A stretch of DNA of 64,000 nucleotides from Bin87 sp965220095 (GTDB lineage: Bacteria; Chloroflexota; Dehalococcoidia; Lucifugimonadales; UBA3495): assembly GCA_965220095.1 (NCBI GenBank), contig OZ244805.1, positions 3,534,001 through 3,598,000 of the forward strand, written 5' to 3'. The notes beneath the pieces are model-generated. The model was not told the origin of the DNA and ran no database searches. It was given only the letters and a program-made list of their open reading frames with translations. The translations under genes and the position numbers were made by a program. Below are positions 29,071 through 38,562 of this stretch, piece by piece (the first letter of the stretch is position 1; the number at the start of each line of letters is the position of its first letter).

Positions 29071-30597
29071 ATGCCAACCCGGCCAACTGCGATTGTGAAC
29101 GGTGCGAGATCGACCGCGCGCGCGCCTCACCAACAGGCGTGGCTCACAGCCTTCCGCGAAGCGACCACCGCGCAGGTCAGCGCAGCGCTGGATACAGTGG
29201 AAAACGGCAGCCATCGCGACTCGCCGGAAGCCAATGGGGCCCTGCTGGCGTTGACCGGCCTGATGCTGGAGCAGGAAAGCGAACTCTCCGGCGCTGTGGT
29301 CGGAAGGGCGGCGCGCCGGCAGGGCCACGGCGAGCAGTCGCCCAGGGCAGCAGCGGAGATGGAGCGGCGCATCGGGCTGATGGGACGTTTGAATGACGCC
29401 GCGGCGCGGCTCCGACCGCAACCGGAGCCGGAGGTTGCAGACCATGATGCGGACCTCTGGTACGCCGCCTGCTTCGCCTGCATCACCAGCCTCCAGGTGG
29501 TGAGACTGTTCCGTCGCCAGCGGGCCGAGCTGCCGCAACGGGACCCAATGCGGGAGGCCTACCTGGTGGTGCTGACCCCTCTGGTGGGGAGCGCCGAGGA
29601 AAGCAGGGAACGTCTTGAGGCCACGGCTGTCCCCGACATCGACGACGGGCTGGCCAACGCCCGAGCGGCGCTGCTGGCGGAAGCGCACGCCGCCATCGAC
29701 GAGATGACGGAAACCGTGGCCGCGGATTTGCGCGCATTCAACCAGGACCTGCCGGTGGAAATCCGGCCGGCCATGCGGGGACTGCCCGCGGTGACCGAAC
29801 GCGCGGCCGCGATGCTGGTTGGGCCGGCTGACTTCTACGTCGGACGCTTCGACGAGTGGGACCCCAACCCGCCGCACGCCGCGGGCGGACTTTACATCGT
29901 CTACTACTACCGCGGCGCCAAAGTGGTCCAGTCGATACTGGACACCTACCCGCTGGGATTCCCGGCGGCGGCGGCACAACAGCAGGTTGACCGGGTGATT
30001 GACGCGCTGTTGGCAATGGGTCCGGAAGAGGAGGCATGGTCGGACCTCCTGCTGCCCTATCCCTTGGTGATGTCGGACCTGGCCGACGCCGGTCTCCACG
30101 ACGTGGCGGGGGATCGCTTCAGCGAGTTCGTGTCGGCGCTGCAACAGCAGGACCTGCGCCATGGCGCCATGCTGGAGGTGCTGGCGGCGGTGGCGGGGGA
30201 TGAACCGGACGTATCGGAATACCTGTTGCGCGACTCGGACTTCGACCCCGAATTCGCCACCCGGAGGCAGGCGCGGGCGATCATCACGACGGCACGGCGG
30301 CAGGGGCTGGACTCGGTGAAGTTGTCCAAGCTGGCGGCGGCCATGGGGCATGAAGCCGAGGAGTTGGGCGTGACTCCACCGTCGACAGACTACGCCACTG
30401 TGAGCATCCTGCTGGGAGAGGCCCGCGCTGCCGGACTCCCCCACGACGCCATTGACCGCATTTACCAGGCCATTGACCCGGACGGGTATGAAGAAGAGCG
30501 ATACGAACAGGCTGCGGATCTGCGGGAGTTCGGTGACGAAGACGCCGACGGGGCGCTGGAAGGATTGCCGCGATTCGACGGTGAGTTTTCCCGCTGA
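29071..30597 (+). CDS. Large hypothetical protein, start region uncertain
   Basis: About 508 residues, Ala- and Glu-rich, mainly helical, without membrane helices or any family I recognise. A good ribosome-binding site (TGGAGGCGAG) precedes ATG 29067, whose frame reads MNANPANCDCERCEIDRARA and leaves the main frame at a CGCGCGCGCG run near 29117. The main frame can use the ATG at 29071. Either 29071 is the real start, or the CG run has slipped and the protein once began with the cysteine-rich sequence. Confidence 0.6.
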   Translation: MPTRPTAIVNGARSTARAPHQQAWLTAFREATTAQVSAALDTVENGSHRDSPEANGALLALTGLMLEQESELSGAVVGRAARRQGHGEQSPRAAAEMERRIGLMGRLNDAAARLRPQPEPEVADHDADLWYAACFACITSLQVVRLFRRQRAELPQRDPMREAYLVVLTPLVGSAEESRERLEATAVPDIDDGLANARAALLAEAHAAIDEMTETVAADLRAFNQDLPVEIRPAMRGLPAVTERAAAMLVGPADFYVGRFDEWDPNPPHAAGGLYIVYYYRGAKVVQSILDTYPLGFPAAAAQQQVDRVIDALLAMGPEEEAWSDLLLPYPLVMSDLADAGLHDVAGDRFSEFVSALQQQDLRHGAMLEVLAAVAGDEPDVSEYLLRDSDFDPEFATRRQARAIITTARRQGLDSVKLSKLAAAMGHEAEELGVTPPSTDYATVSILLGEARAAGLPHDAIDRIYQAIDPDGYEEERYEQAADLREFGDEDADGALEGLPRFDGEFSR

Positions 30598-30669
30598 GGC
30601 ATTGCTCCCCAGGTGCTATAGTCTCGGTAACATTTCTCGATGAGGCGACAGGCCGGCAAGACTTAGAAC

Positions 30670-31823
30670 CTATCCTAATAACCCGGTGGCTCTGAGAGCG
30701 CTGAGGGCACAGGTGAAGTGAAGGAAGGCGATGTAGTTGGCGGGGGACTTGTCCCAACGGATCAGAATGCGCCGGAAGCGGTTCAGCCAGCGGTGAGTGC
30801 GTTCCACCACCCAACGGCGGGCTTTGAACCCAGCCTCCTTTTTGATGGCCTGAGCCGCTTCGCCTCGGCTCCGGATGTGGGCGGTGAAGCCGAACTCGTC
30901 CAGGGTGCGGCGCACCTCAGCGAAGTCGTAGCCCTTGTCCAGGCACAGACCCTGGGGGTCAGGGCAATCGCATTACAAATGTTCTGCAAGGGTTTCAGCG
31001 CCGGCCAGAGCGCCGAAAACCGTTGGGTGAGGGAAATAAGGACGATGTTGAAAGGTTTGGGCGTTGGAATCCGGCAAATGTCGGCATAATGGCGGTGCAG
31101 TGACCCGTAATCTCCTGGTTCTGGATGGATGCAGCATTTGACTTCTCAATAATCTGAGGCGTCCATTATGCCAAATACGCTAAATGCGATTGCCCTGCCC
31201 TGGGGGTGCTCTGGGCTGGGCGCTGGGCGGGGCACCGGCAAGCGGTCCACCGTAGACCGCACCAGCTTCATGTCGTGGCGGTTGGCTCCATCCACTGCCA
31301 GCCCGATGGGAATACCCTGGGCTTCAGTGTTGCCCGGGCTTCGGTCAACAGGCTGCGTTTGACGCCCCGCTTACCCCGATCCGTGGGGTTGGGCCCGGTT
31401 TTTCCCCCCGCCCAACGGGGACTTGGTCATGGCCCCGTCCAGGCTCAGCCAACTCCAGTCCAACCCCTTCAATTCGTCATAGCGGTCCAGTCCCACCCGC
31501 CATAACTCCAGGAATACCCCGGCGGCAACCCATTCCTGAAAGCGCAGGTGGGCGGTGGAGCCGGAACAAATGCCCGTGGCATCCAACGCCTTCCACTGGC
31601 ACCCGGTGCGCAGCACGTAGAAGATGCCGTTGGCGCAAGTCCGGTCTGGAACCCGCGGCCGGCCGCCACCCAAAGGATGGGTGTTCACCTGCTGGGGAAG
31701 CAACGGAGCCAACACCTCCCACAGCTCGTCGGAGATCTGAAAGGAACTGGTGGTAGGGTTGGCCGCGGTGGACGGGCCAGCACGCTTGGTCCGAGATGGC
31801 TTGGGGTCTTTCGCATTCGTCAT
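30670..31823 (-). pseudogene. IS427-type transposase interrupted by a MITE
   Basis: The N-terminal frame starts at 31823 (MTNAKDPKPSRTK, later SDELWEVLAPLLPQQ and LSLDGAMTKSPLGGGK). The middle is in other frames and is cut by the MITE. The end (VRRTLDEFGFTAHIRSRGEAAQ, RRWVVERTHRWLNRFRRILIRWDK) is intact. The catalytic core is therefore split. Confidence 0.85.
30960..31197. mobile_element. MITE with CAGGGCAATCGCATT ends
   Basis: 238 bp, starts CAGGGCAATCGCATTA and ends in the inverse TGCGATTGCCCTG. The 10 bp direct repeat CCCTGGGGGT flanks it (30950-30959 and 31198-31207), a length seen with IS4-type elements. It has no open frame of note and no parent element in this window. Confidence 0.85.
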
Positions 31824-31902
31824 TCCACAAGTATGGCTTCAACCCCAGCTTTTCCCCCTTACACTACTCCTGCAAGTTTCAGCCGGTTTTTAGGATAGGC
31901 TC

Positions 31903-33328
31903 TAGTACTACAGTCGCAGATTATCGGGTAAGATAGGCAATTATCCGGTGAGGGGGTGCGGCGGTGACGGGGCGTGCAGAGGAACTGGCGGAAGTGGCCC
32001 GCTGGGCCGAAGGGATTGAGCAGGTTCATTCCTGCATTGCCGGACGGTTCCGGCGCCCGGAGCCTCGGCGGCGGGTACTGGACTACTTGCGGGGACTGGT
32101 CAGTTCCGTAGAGCGCAAGAACGGGTGGCAGTTGGCGGAGCAGGCGGGCGACGCCACTCCCGACGGGGTGCAGCGCCTGTTGTACAACTATCGGTGGGAT
32201 GCGGACCTGGTTCGTGATGACCTGAAATCCTACGTGGTGGAGCATCTGTCCGCCGCTGACGCGGTGCTGGTGGTGGACGAGACCGGATTCCTCAAGAAAG
32301 GGGAGCAGTCGGTGGGGGTGCAGCGGCAGTACAGCGGGACGGCGGGGCGGATCGAGAACTGTCAGATTGGCGTTTTTCTGGCCTATGCCAGCGCCAGGGG
32401 CAGAACCCTGCTGGACCGGGAATTGTACCTGCCCCAGGTGTGGGCGGAAGACTGGGAGCGGCGGGGGGAGGCTGGGGTGCCGGAGAGTGTCGGCTTTCGG
32501 ACCAAGCCGCAACTGGCCCAGCTAATGCTGAAGCGGGCGCTGGAATCAGGAGTCCCCTTCGGCTGGGTTGCTGGAGATGAGGTCTATGGCAACGACCGCA
32601 AGCTGCGGCGGTGGCTGGAGCGAGCGGGAATTCCCCACGTGCTGGCCATCAGGAGCAACGAGCAGCTGTGGGTCTGGACGGACCAGGGCCTGTGTCAGGT
32701 GCGGGCTGACCGGCTGACGTCGCAGGTTGACGAGTTGGGTTGGACCAGCTGCAGTGCGGGCGATGGGGCCAAGGGGCCACGGGTCTACGATCGCCTTGAG
32801 CAGACGATTGGGCCGTCGTGGAAATACGGCCTCTTGGGGAGCCGGGCAAGGGCTACTGGCTGCTGGCCCGGCGCAGCATTGCCCAGCCCGGGGAGTTGGC
32901 TTACTTCGTATGCTTCGGCCCGGCGGGAACGGCCTTGGAGGAACTGGTGAGGGTGGCTGGGACCCGGTGGGCCATCGAGGAGTGTTTCGAGGAGGCCAAG
33001 GGGCCGGTGGGACTGGACCAGTATGAGGTGCGGAGGTGGGACGGCTGGTACCGGCACATCACCTTGGCGATGCTGGCGCCGGCGTAGCTGTCAGTAATCA
33101 AGCATCAAGCGATGGAACCAGGAGCAAAGGGGGCTGCTACGGTCCCGATGAAGCGCTGATTCCCATAACGGCCCCGGAGGCGCGCCGGCTGCTCACCCGA
33201 CTGGTATGGACGGAAAATCAACTGCCTGATTTCATCCTGTCCTGGTCGTGGTGGAGACGGCGCCACCAAGCCAGAGCCCGCCAATGCCATTACAAACGCC
33301 GCCTGTCAAATCTGCGACTGTAGTACTA
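31903..33328 (+). mobile_element. IS701-type element, decayed
   Basis: 20 bp inverted ends TAGTACTACAGTCGCAGATT at both termini. It abuts the IS5 element on the left. Confidence 0.85.
31964..33323 (+). pseudogene. IS701-type transposase with several frameshifts
   Basis: Frame 1 starts at 31964 and carries VLVVDETGFLKKGEQSVGVQRQY (first aspartate) and VAGDEVYGNDRKLR (second). It shifts near 32815 to EIRPLGEPGKGYWLLARR and RWAIEECFEEAKGPVGLDQYEVR (glutamate), then again near 33085-33130 to reach DEALIPITAPEARRLL and the basic tail. At least two lesions; inactive. Confidence 0.85.
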
Positions 33329-33566
33329 ATTGTCTTAATCACCTGATCGTGCTGATGAGAGACTTGCAAAACGCCGGGTTCCCCCCGGCGCGCCTGATCC
33401 CAGCCCTGAATCGGGATAACTTGCAAAACGCGGGCACCGCATTACCGGCCCGTCGTGCACCGGCTAGGATATTAGCGGTTCACCTCAAAATAACTGTCCC
33501 GGCTCGGTAGAGACCCGAACAGGGAGGGAGTAAAGGCGAACGACTCCCATCCAAGAGGTTCGTTCA

Positions 33567-34770
33567 ATGGGTACGTTACCATGCGGCAAGCCGTTGCCGC
33601 AAGATGTTCGATATATTTTTGACGCCATCGACGACGCTTCCCTGACGGCGAAACTCCACGAGCACCGCTGGACCAGGCGCAAGGGGTACAGCCCGACGGC
33701 CATGTGGCGGGCCATTCTGGTTAAGTACTTGCTCCGGCTTCGCTACACACGCGACCTGACCGCACAACTCCGAGCGTCCCGACCCTTGCGTCGGATATGC
33801 GGGTTCCGCAACTCCGTTCCCTCTGAAAGCACCTTCTCTCGCTTCAACGCACGACTCGCCGCTCATCAGGACTTGGTGGGGCAGGCGCTCAACAGCGTTA
33901 CCGATGGTGTCATCAATGCCCTGTCGGAACTCAAAGCCGGGGCTTCATCCCGGCCAAAGCCCCGGCTCCGGGTAGCATGGTGGCCATCGATAGTACCGAC
34001 GTACCCGCCTACGGCAACTCTCGCCGAACTGAACCCGCCGACCCGGACGCCCGGTGGGGATACCGCACCCCCAAGAACAATACCAGAACCGATGGCGGCG
34101 AAATGTTTTACGGCTACAAACTCCATGCCACCTGCGATGCCTACTATGGCTTCCCGTTGAGCTGGGAAGTCATGCCCGCCAACGTCAGCGACTCCCCCAA
34201 TTGCCCCACCTGATGCGCCAGACCGCCGCCGACCACCCGGACTTGCACATTCGCTACGTCATCGCCGACCGGGGCTATGACGCCATGAGCAACTACAAGT
34301 ACCTCGACGACCACCGCATCCTGTCCGTTATCCACGTTCGCAACACGGACCGTCATTCGGGCCTCTACGACGTGCATGGCCGCCCGATCTGCCTGGGCAA
34401 ACAACCGATGGAATACGTCCGCACCAACAAGGGGCAAGGCCACCTGTTCCGCTGTCCTGAAGGCGGTTGCCAACTGAAAGATGATCCTCCCTGGCTGGGG
34501 CCGTGCCGGCAGGAACATTACGAAACCTGGACGGGCGACCTGTCGCGCCGGGTCGGGCGACTCCCCAGGGCGGGCAAACGCTGGCGCCGACTCTATCGAC
34601 GCCGCACCATCATCGAAAGAATGTTCAGCAGCCTCAAACGCTCCATGCTACTGGACGGACATTCTTAGCTCGGCATGACGAAAGTGCGCCTGCACGTGAT
34701 CCTGTCGATGCTCGCCTACTCTGGAACGATGTTGAGCCGCCTGCGGACTGGCGACTACCGAGGGATGCGT
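33567..34770 (+). pseudogene. DUF772-type DDE transposase, multiply frameshifted
   Basis: N-terminal part MGTLPCGKPLPQDVRYIF onward, with the DUF772 segment TAMWRAILVKYLLRLRYTRDL. A break occurs near 33940 at an inverted repeat (AGCCGGGGCTT and AAGCCCCGGCT). Then MVAIDSTDVPAYGNSRR and FYGYKLHATCDAYYGFP, a shift near 34200, VIADRGYDAMSNYKYL and RRRTIIERMFSSLKRSM, and a further shift to the tail. Terminal repeats were not found. Confidence 0.75.
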
Positions 34771-34878
34771 GATATGAGCGTGGACTGGCCGACCGCCGCC
34801 AGCAGCGTTCCGTGGGCATGGCCGTCAGCCGCATAGCAGCAGGTGATGAACTGCCATGCTCTATGAAAACGCCCCCAT

Positions 34879-34947
34879 TCACACGGCGTTGGCCGCCAAT
34901 ATTACGCACACCACTACGATGCCGGCGATGAAGTACAAACTCCCCAT
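34879..34947 (-). CDS. 22-residue hydrophobic membrane peptide
   Basis: The ORF MGSLYFIAGIVVVCVILAANAV is one transmembrane helix. GGGGGAGG lies 7 nt before the ATG and is itself the 3' arm of a strong hairpin (34953-34978), so translation may be controlled by folding. The size and shape fit small membrane peptides, but no homologue is known to me. It is below the size cut-off of gene finders. Confidence 0.45.
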   Translation of the reverse strand: MGSLYFIAGIVVVCVILAANAV

Positions 34948-34952
34948 GAAAA

Positions 34953-34978
34953 GCCTCCCCCGGAAACCTGGGGGAGGC
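34953..34978 (-). promoter_or_regulatory. Hairpin masking a ribosome-binding site
   Basis: GCCTCCCCC and GGGGGAGGC form a perfect 9 bp stem with an 8 nt loop. On the minus strand the second arm is the ribosome-binding site of the 22-residue peptide. It could alternatively be a plain dispersed palindrome. Confidence 0.4.
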
Positions 34979-35167
34979 GGGTTGCAACGACGTCGGTGCG
35001 ACCGGTAAAATGCCGGTGTGCACATCGGATGCCTGATACTCCAGGTGTTCCAAGCAACGCCCTGCTACTGAACATACCGGGGCGATGTTTTTTAGATTTG
35101 CCCTAATAGGGTTTGCCAGATTGCCGCCTCGTTAGTTTGGAGCTACCTGGGTGGTAGTAGTTTGTCG

Positions 35168-35176
35168 TGGTATGAT
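35168..35176 (+). promoter_or_regulatory. Possible extended -10 promoter of the RNA
   Basis: TGGTATGAT has TG one base before a TATGAT hexamer. No good -35 box lies upstream. It would start transcription near 35183, just before the structured region. Confidence 0.35.
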
Positions 35177-35182
35177 ATTGCA

Positions 35183-35428
35183 AAAGCGCCGACCCGTTCA
35201 GACTGGGCGGCGGCGGATTGAAACCACCCTTGCGGTCGTCGGTCGGGCAACTTGCTACGGTTCCCAGGGCCGGTGCATATCCCGCAAGGAAGGCGCGATG
35301 CGCCGACACGAGACTTAGGGTATGCGAGGGGCAACTGCGCCCTCTGCCCTGAACCGTAGCGATTTCTGTATAGAATAAACGCGAATTAAAGCACAAGCCC
35401 CGATGGGGGTCCCGCCGGGGCTTGTTTT
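35183..35428 (+). ncRNA. Candidate structured RNA with three-way junction
   Basis: The outer stem P1 pairs 35254-35263 with 35351-35360 (10 bp), then 35266-35270 with 35346-35350. Inside, P2 pairs 35275-35283 with 35318-35325 (8 bp, one bulge) and is capped by P3, GGCGC-GAT-GCGCC at 35292-35304. P4 pairs 35326-35330 with 35340-35344. P2 and P4 are adjacent with no spacer, forming a compact junction. An extended -10 (TGGTATGAT) upstream and a terminator downstream frame about 245 nt. It does not match 6S, tmRNA, RNase P or SRP cores as I know them. Confidence 0.5.
35393..35428 (+). terminator. Rho-independent terminator
   Basis: ACAAGCCCC (35393-35401) pairs with GGGGCTTGT (35417-35425), a 9 bp stem followed by TTT. 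It closes the candidate RNA. Confidence 0.7.
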
Positions 35429-35850
35429 CAGAACTGGCCTGTCCCTATCTGTCAAGCCGTTTTGCAAATAACTTGCTGATCGGCATTTGTGCCGCAATCG
35501 ACAACGGATTTACGTAACCACCCTTATGCGAAGCAAGGCGGGTATCAATAAGGAGAGTACGCCGGAAGGATGGATGCCCAAATTGGGTTCGCCAAGGCGT
35601 TGCGGCGGGTCTTTCCGACGATGGTAGCCAGCTATCTCCCATTTCATGGCTGGATCCGCCAAGAGACCTTGTGCGACCAAAGTTCAGCAACATTTGTTTT
35701 GAGGCAATGCGCCTGAAGCGACGATACGACGGCCTATGGTTTGGCAACGAAGGGCCACGTTACAAGAACGTCATCGGCATCGTGATGTTTTACGATGTCT
35801 ATCCCCACAGCGTGGAAGAATCGCGGGCATGTTTTTACCCTAATCCTTAC

Positions 35851-37329
35851 CTGGACTTTCCGCATTTCAAGCGGCGTAAGCCAGGGAATCGACAAGTCGG
35901 TGGTACAGAGCGACTGGGAGTTCCTGCGTATCGGGGTCGACGGCCGACGTTGAAAAACCCTCCGAGGCCAGCCACAGGTGGCGTCGCACCAGGGCGATGG
36001 CGTCCACGAAGGTCGGCAACGGCTTGTCGTACCAGGCCGCTCGGCGCTGGGTCATGGGGCGCTGTTTTTGCAACGTGTGGGCGGCCAGGGTGGTCCAGGA
36101 GAAGATTCCCAGCAGGACGGGCGTGGTGCGGGCGATGGCCAGGTCGGACCACTGGCGTTGGGTTTCCACGCCCAGGTGGGTCCGCACCTCCTGAAAGGTA
36201 ACTTCCAGTTGCCAGCGCAGGACAAACCATTCCAGGATCTGGGTCGGGTCCGCGGCGGGGTCGGTGCACAGCAAGGCCTGGGTGGCGAAGGAGCCCTGGG
36301 GATCTCGGATCAGCACCCAGCGGATGCGGACTGGAGACTTGCCGGAGCGGTACCAGACCGCCGTTTGCGACGTGAGTTCCACGGTGCGGGTGGCGCCGTC
36401 ATAGCAGGCCACGGCCACGCTGGCCCAAGTTGCCTGGGGCTGGTCGAGGATCGTTTTCAGCGCGGGTCGCCGCGCGCCTTTCAGCGGCGGGCGGCCGTTC
36501 TGACCCGGCTGACGGGCTGGCGCGGGCGCATAGAGAGCGGCGTCCAGCCGTAGTCTGGCAATGAGGGTAACGGGTTCACGGAGGGATTGGCAGCAGTGGA
36601 GCAGGTCCAGCACGGCGTAGCTGTTGTCGCCCACCAGCGCCAGTGGACGTTGGGGCAGCCAGCGTGGTTCGGCAGGCTCACCATGAGCGGGGTTGCAGGA
36701 TCATCTGTCGCGCCCAGTCGGTGAGCTTCTTGTGCCGACGTCCCTGCTGTTGGTAGTACCGGGTCGATGGCGCCAGCACGGTGAGCGCCGGCAAGGCCCA
36801 ATGGCGTCCGGCCCAGGGCACGTGGCCCAGCCACATCAGGGAGATCCAGCGCAGGCCGCTGGCCTTGACCAGTTGGCTCCGGCTGGAACGCACCGCGTCG
36901 CGGTAGATGCCCCGACCTTTGATCTTGGCGCCGCGACGCCGCTCCAGGGTTTCGTCGATGCCGAAGATCAAGGGGCCATCCCCACCATCAAGGTGCTGGA
37001 GCAGCAACACCAAGAGGATGCGCGCCGCTGCACGGGGCGACCACACCGCCCGGTTGAGCACCTCATGGTAGCGGGCGTAATCGCGGTGATCGCTGCGGCC
37101 CATGATCCGCAGGGCCGCGGCGACGGTGCGCTGACCCGGGGTCAGGATCGCGCCCACCAGCAGTACCTGGGCTTTCCGCCAGGTCGGGTTGGTAAACAGC
37201 GTTGCGAAGGGAATGAGTATGGATACAATGGCATTGGGCAGGGTAAGCATAGCTGGGCCTTTAGTGAGATTTTGGTCAGGCCAGCTTACCCTGTCTTTAT
37301 ACTTTTTCTAAATTATGCGTAAAGCCTAG
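35851..37329 (-). mobile_element. IS-A, split type (1479 bp)
   Basis: Left border CTGGACTTTCCGC, right border AAAGCCTAG (a variant end shared with three other copies). Direct repeat CTTAC at 35846-35850 and 37330-37334. The inserted palindrome is at 36663-36692. Confidence 0.95.
35867..37250 (-). pseudogene. IS-A transposase, split
   Basis: N-terminal frame 37250-36678 and C-terminal frame 36634-35867, separated by the same palindrome and stop as in the other split copies. Confidence 0.9.
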
Positions 37330-37497
37330 CTTACGTTGAGACCCAACTACCCGCTTGGGCTAAGGAACTGCCACACGCAGAGTATGGGCCAGATGGCAGC
37401 ATGCGGTTGGTTGAAGGGCGCAAGCCGGTAACATTCATTGACGACTACGTGAGATTCGAAAGCCCGCGGCAATAACGCACCTGATGGGGTTCAGACC

Positions 37498-37685
37498 ATG
37501 AAGGTCAAATACTTTTCGGATACCGACACCCTGCACATCGAGCTCCGCGCTGACGAGATCGAAGACGCCCGGGATCTGGACGCTGACGGGCGTCTGTGTG
37601 CCATTACAATCGAACACGCCAGCCATCGATCGCTATTCCCGCGTTTTCCTACGAACAGATCCCCGGCAGTTCTCTTGGTTCATAG
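37498..37685 (+). pseudogene. DUF2283 protein, frameshifted
   Basis: Starts MKVKYFSDTDTLHIELRADEIEDARD, the DUF2283 signature, then DADGRLCAITIEHAS. The conserved end (IPAFSYEQIPGSSLGS, stop at 37685) is in another frame after a slip in CATCGATCG near 37628. The middle loop also seems shorter than usual. Confidence 0.75.
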
Positions 37686-37728
37686 GCGCGGTGTAAGCGT
37701 GACAACCCGCCAGACGGAGAAATCGTCA

Positions 37729-37929
37729 ATGTACCGAAGCATTAAAACTCTGCGCCGGGCCGACGCTCCGGCTTCCGATGAGGAGGTGCGGGCGGCGGCT
37801 TTGCAGTTCGTCCGCACGAGCAGCGGGTACCGGCAGACCTCGCGGGCCAGCGCGCCGGTGTTTGACCACGTCGTGGACGAGGTTGCCCGCGTGCTGCTGG
37901 ACTCGTTGCGGACGCGAGGGGAGGGGTGA
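37729..37929 (+). CDS. DUF2277 small protein
   Basis: 66 residues: MYRSIKTLRRADAPASDEEVRAAALQFVRTSSGYR, the DUF2277 pattern, whose members are small arginine-rich proteins of unknown function. GGAGA lies 9 nt before the ATG. It is in the same frame as the first half of the preceding DUF2283 gene, so the long open frame joining both is an artefact. Confidence 0.75.
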   Translation: MYRSIKTLRRADAPASDEEVRAAALQFVRTSSGYRQTSRASAPVFDHVVDEVARVLLDSLRTRGEG

Positions 37930-37933
37930 TACG

Positions 37934-38266
37934 TTGCTGAATCTCACGCCCGAAGAGGCCAGCCGCATCTGCATGGATCAGTGCCGAGCGATGTGCTGTC
38001 GTGGCCCGTTGATCCTGCGGCTGGAACCTGACGAGGTCGCCGTGTTTCACCGTGAGGCGGTGCACTTGGGTACCACCGCCGATATTTCGCCCGCTGCCGA
38101 CGGCGGCGGCAATCTGCTGTTCCTGGACCATCCAGGCGAGTGCTGCCCGATGCTGGATCAAGCCACCTTCGCGTGCCGCATTTACGAACAGAGGCCGCGG
38201 GTTTGCCGGGAGTTTCCTCGCCGGCCGGAGCCGGGTTGCGCCATTTCCGGTTGGACGGACGACTAA
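37934..38266 (+). CDS. YkgJ-type cysteine cluster protein
   Basis: TTG start at 37934 after GAGGGGAGGGG. The 110-residue product has the metal-binding pattern CMDQCRAMCCRG, GECCPML, ACRIYEQRPRVCREFP of the YkgJ (zinc/iron-chelating) family. The stop TAA lies within the first bases of the MITE at 38263, so the natural C-terminus may have been longer. Confidence 0.75.
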   Translation: MLNLTPEEASRICMDQCRAMCCRGPLILRLEPDEVAVFHREAVHLGTTADISPAADGGGNLLFLDHPGECCPMLDQATFACRIYEQRPRVCREFPRRPEPGCAISGWTDD

Positions 38267-38414
38267 ACTAAAGCCAAGGTGGGATGTACATTTAAGTGGC
38301 GATGACGATCAGCTGGGTTAAGCCCGTGCATCCTTCTCATCCGTACTTGGAGAACGACCCGGCTCCGTGGTTTGACTCCCACCATCTGCGCATTTCACCT
38401 TGGCTTGAGTTTAG
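38263..38414. mobile_element. MITE of the IS630-e type, second copy
   Basis: 152 bp with inverted ends CTAAACTAAAGCCAAGGTG and CACCTTGGCTTGAGTTTAG. It is the inverted orientation of the copy at 9408-9558, with many internal matches. It provides the stop codon of the upstream gene. Confidence 0.85.
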
Positions 38415-38562
38415 TCGCGAAGGAACGAGTCCTGTCCTGATGTACCGGCAGTTGGGAGGCGCTAACAGCCGTTCATAGCAATACCATGCGCTCAACGATG
38501 GTAACAGACGGTACCTCGTACAACGCGAAATCTCTGAATTATGTGATGACGTAGTTGCTAAG

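Larger units (their letters stand above)
30666..31902 (-). mobile_element. IS5-family (IS427-type) element with a MITE inside
   Basis: Ends GAACCTATCCTAATAACC and the inverse of GAGCCTATCCTAAAAACC. The element carries a broken transposase and is interrupted by a 238 bp MITE at 30960-31197. Confidence 0.8.
35570..37475 (+). pseudogene. Hypothetical gene interrupted by IS-A
   Basis: The 5' part starts at 35570 (MDAQIGFAKALRRVF) and shifts frame near 35670, then reads VRPKFSNICFEAMRLKRRYDG and so on up to the IS-A at 35851. After the IS the frame resumes at 37330: with one copy of the CTTAC duplication it reads NPYVETQLPAWAKELPHAEY to a stop at 37475. Removing the IS restores this frame exactly. 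No family recognised. Confidence 0.7.

Noticed and set aside
35215..35225. GATTGAAAC, similar to the end of some CRISPR repeats
   Set aside because: It occurs once, with no spacers and no cas genes in the window.
37498..37929. One 143-residue protein
   Set aside because: It is an accidental fusion of the first half of a DUF2283 gene with a complete DUF2277 gene that has its own start and ribosome-binding site.
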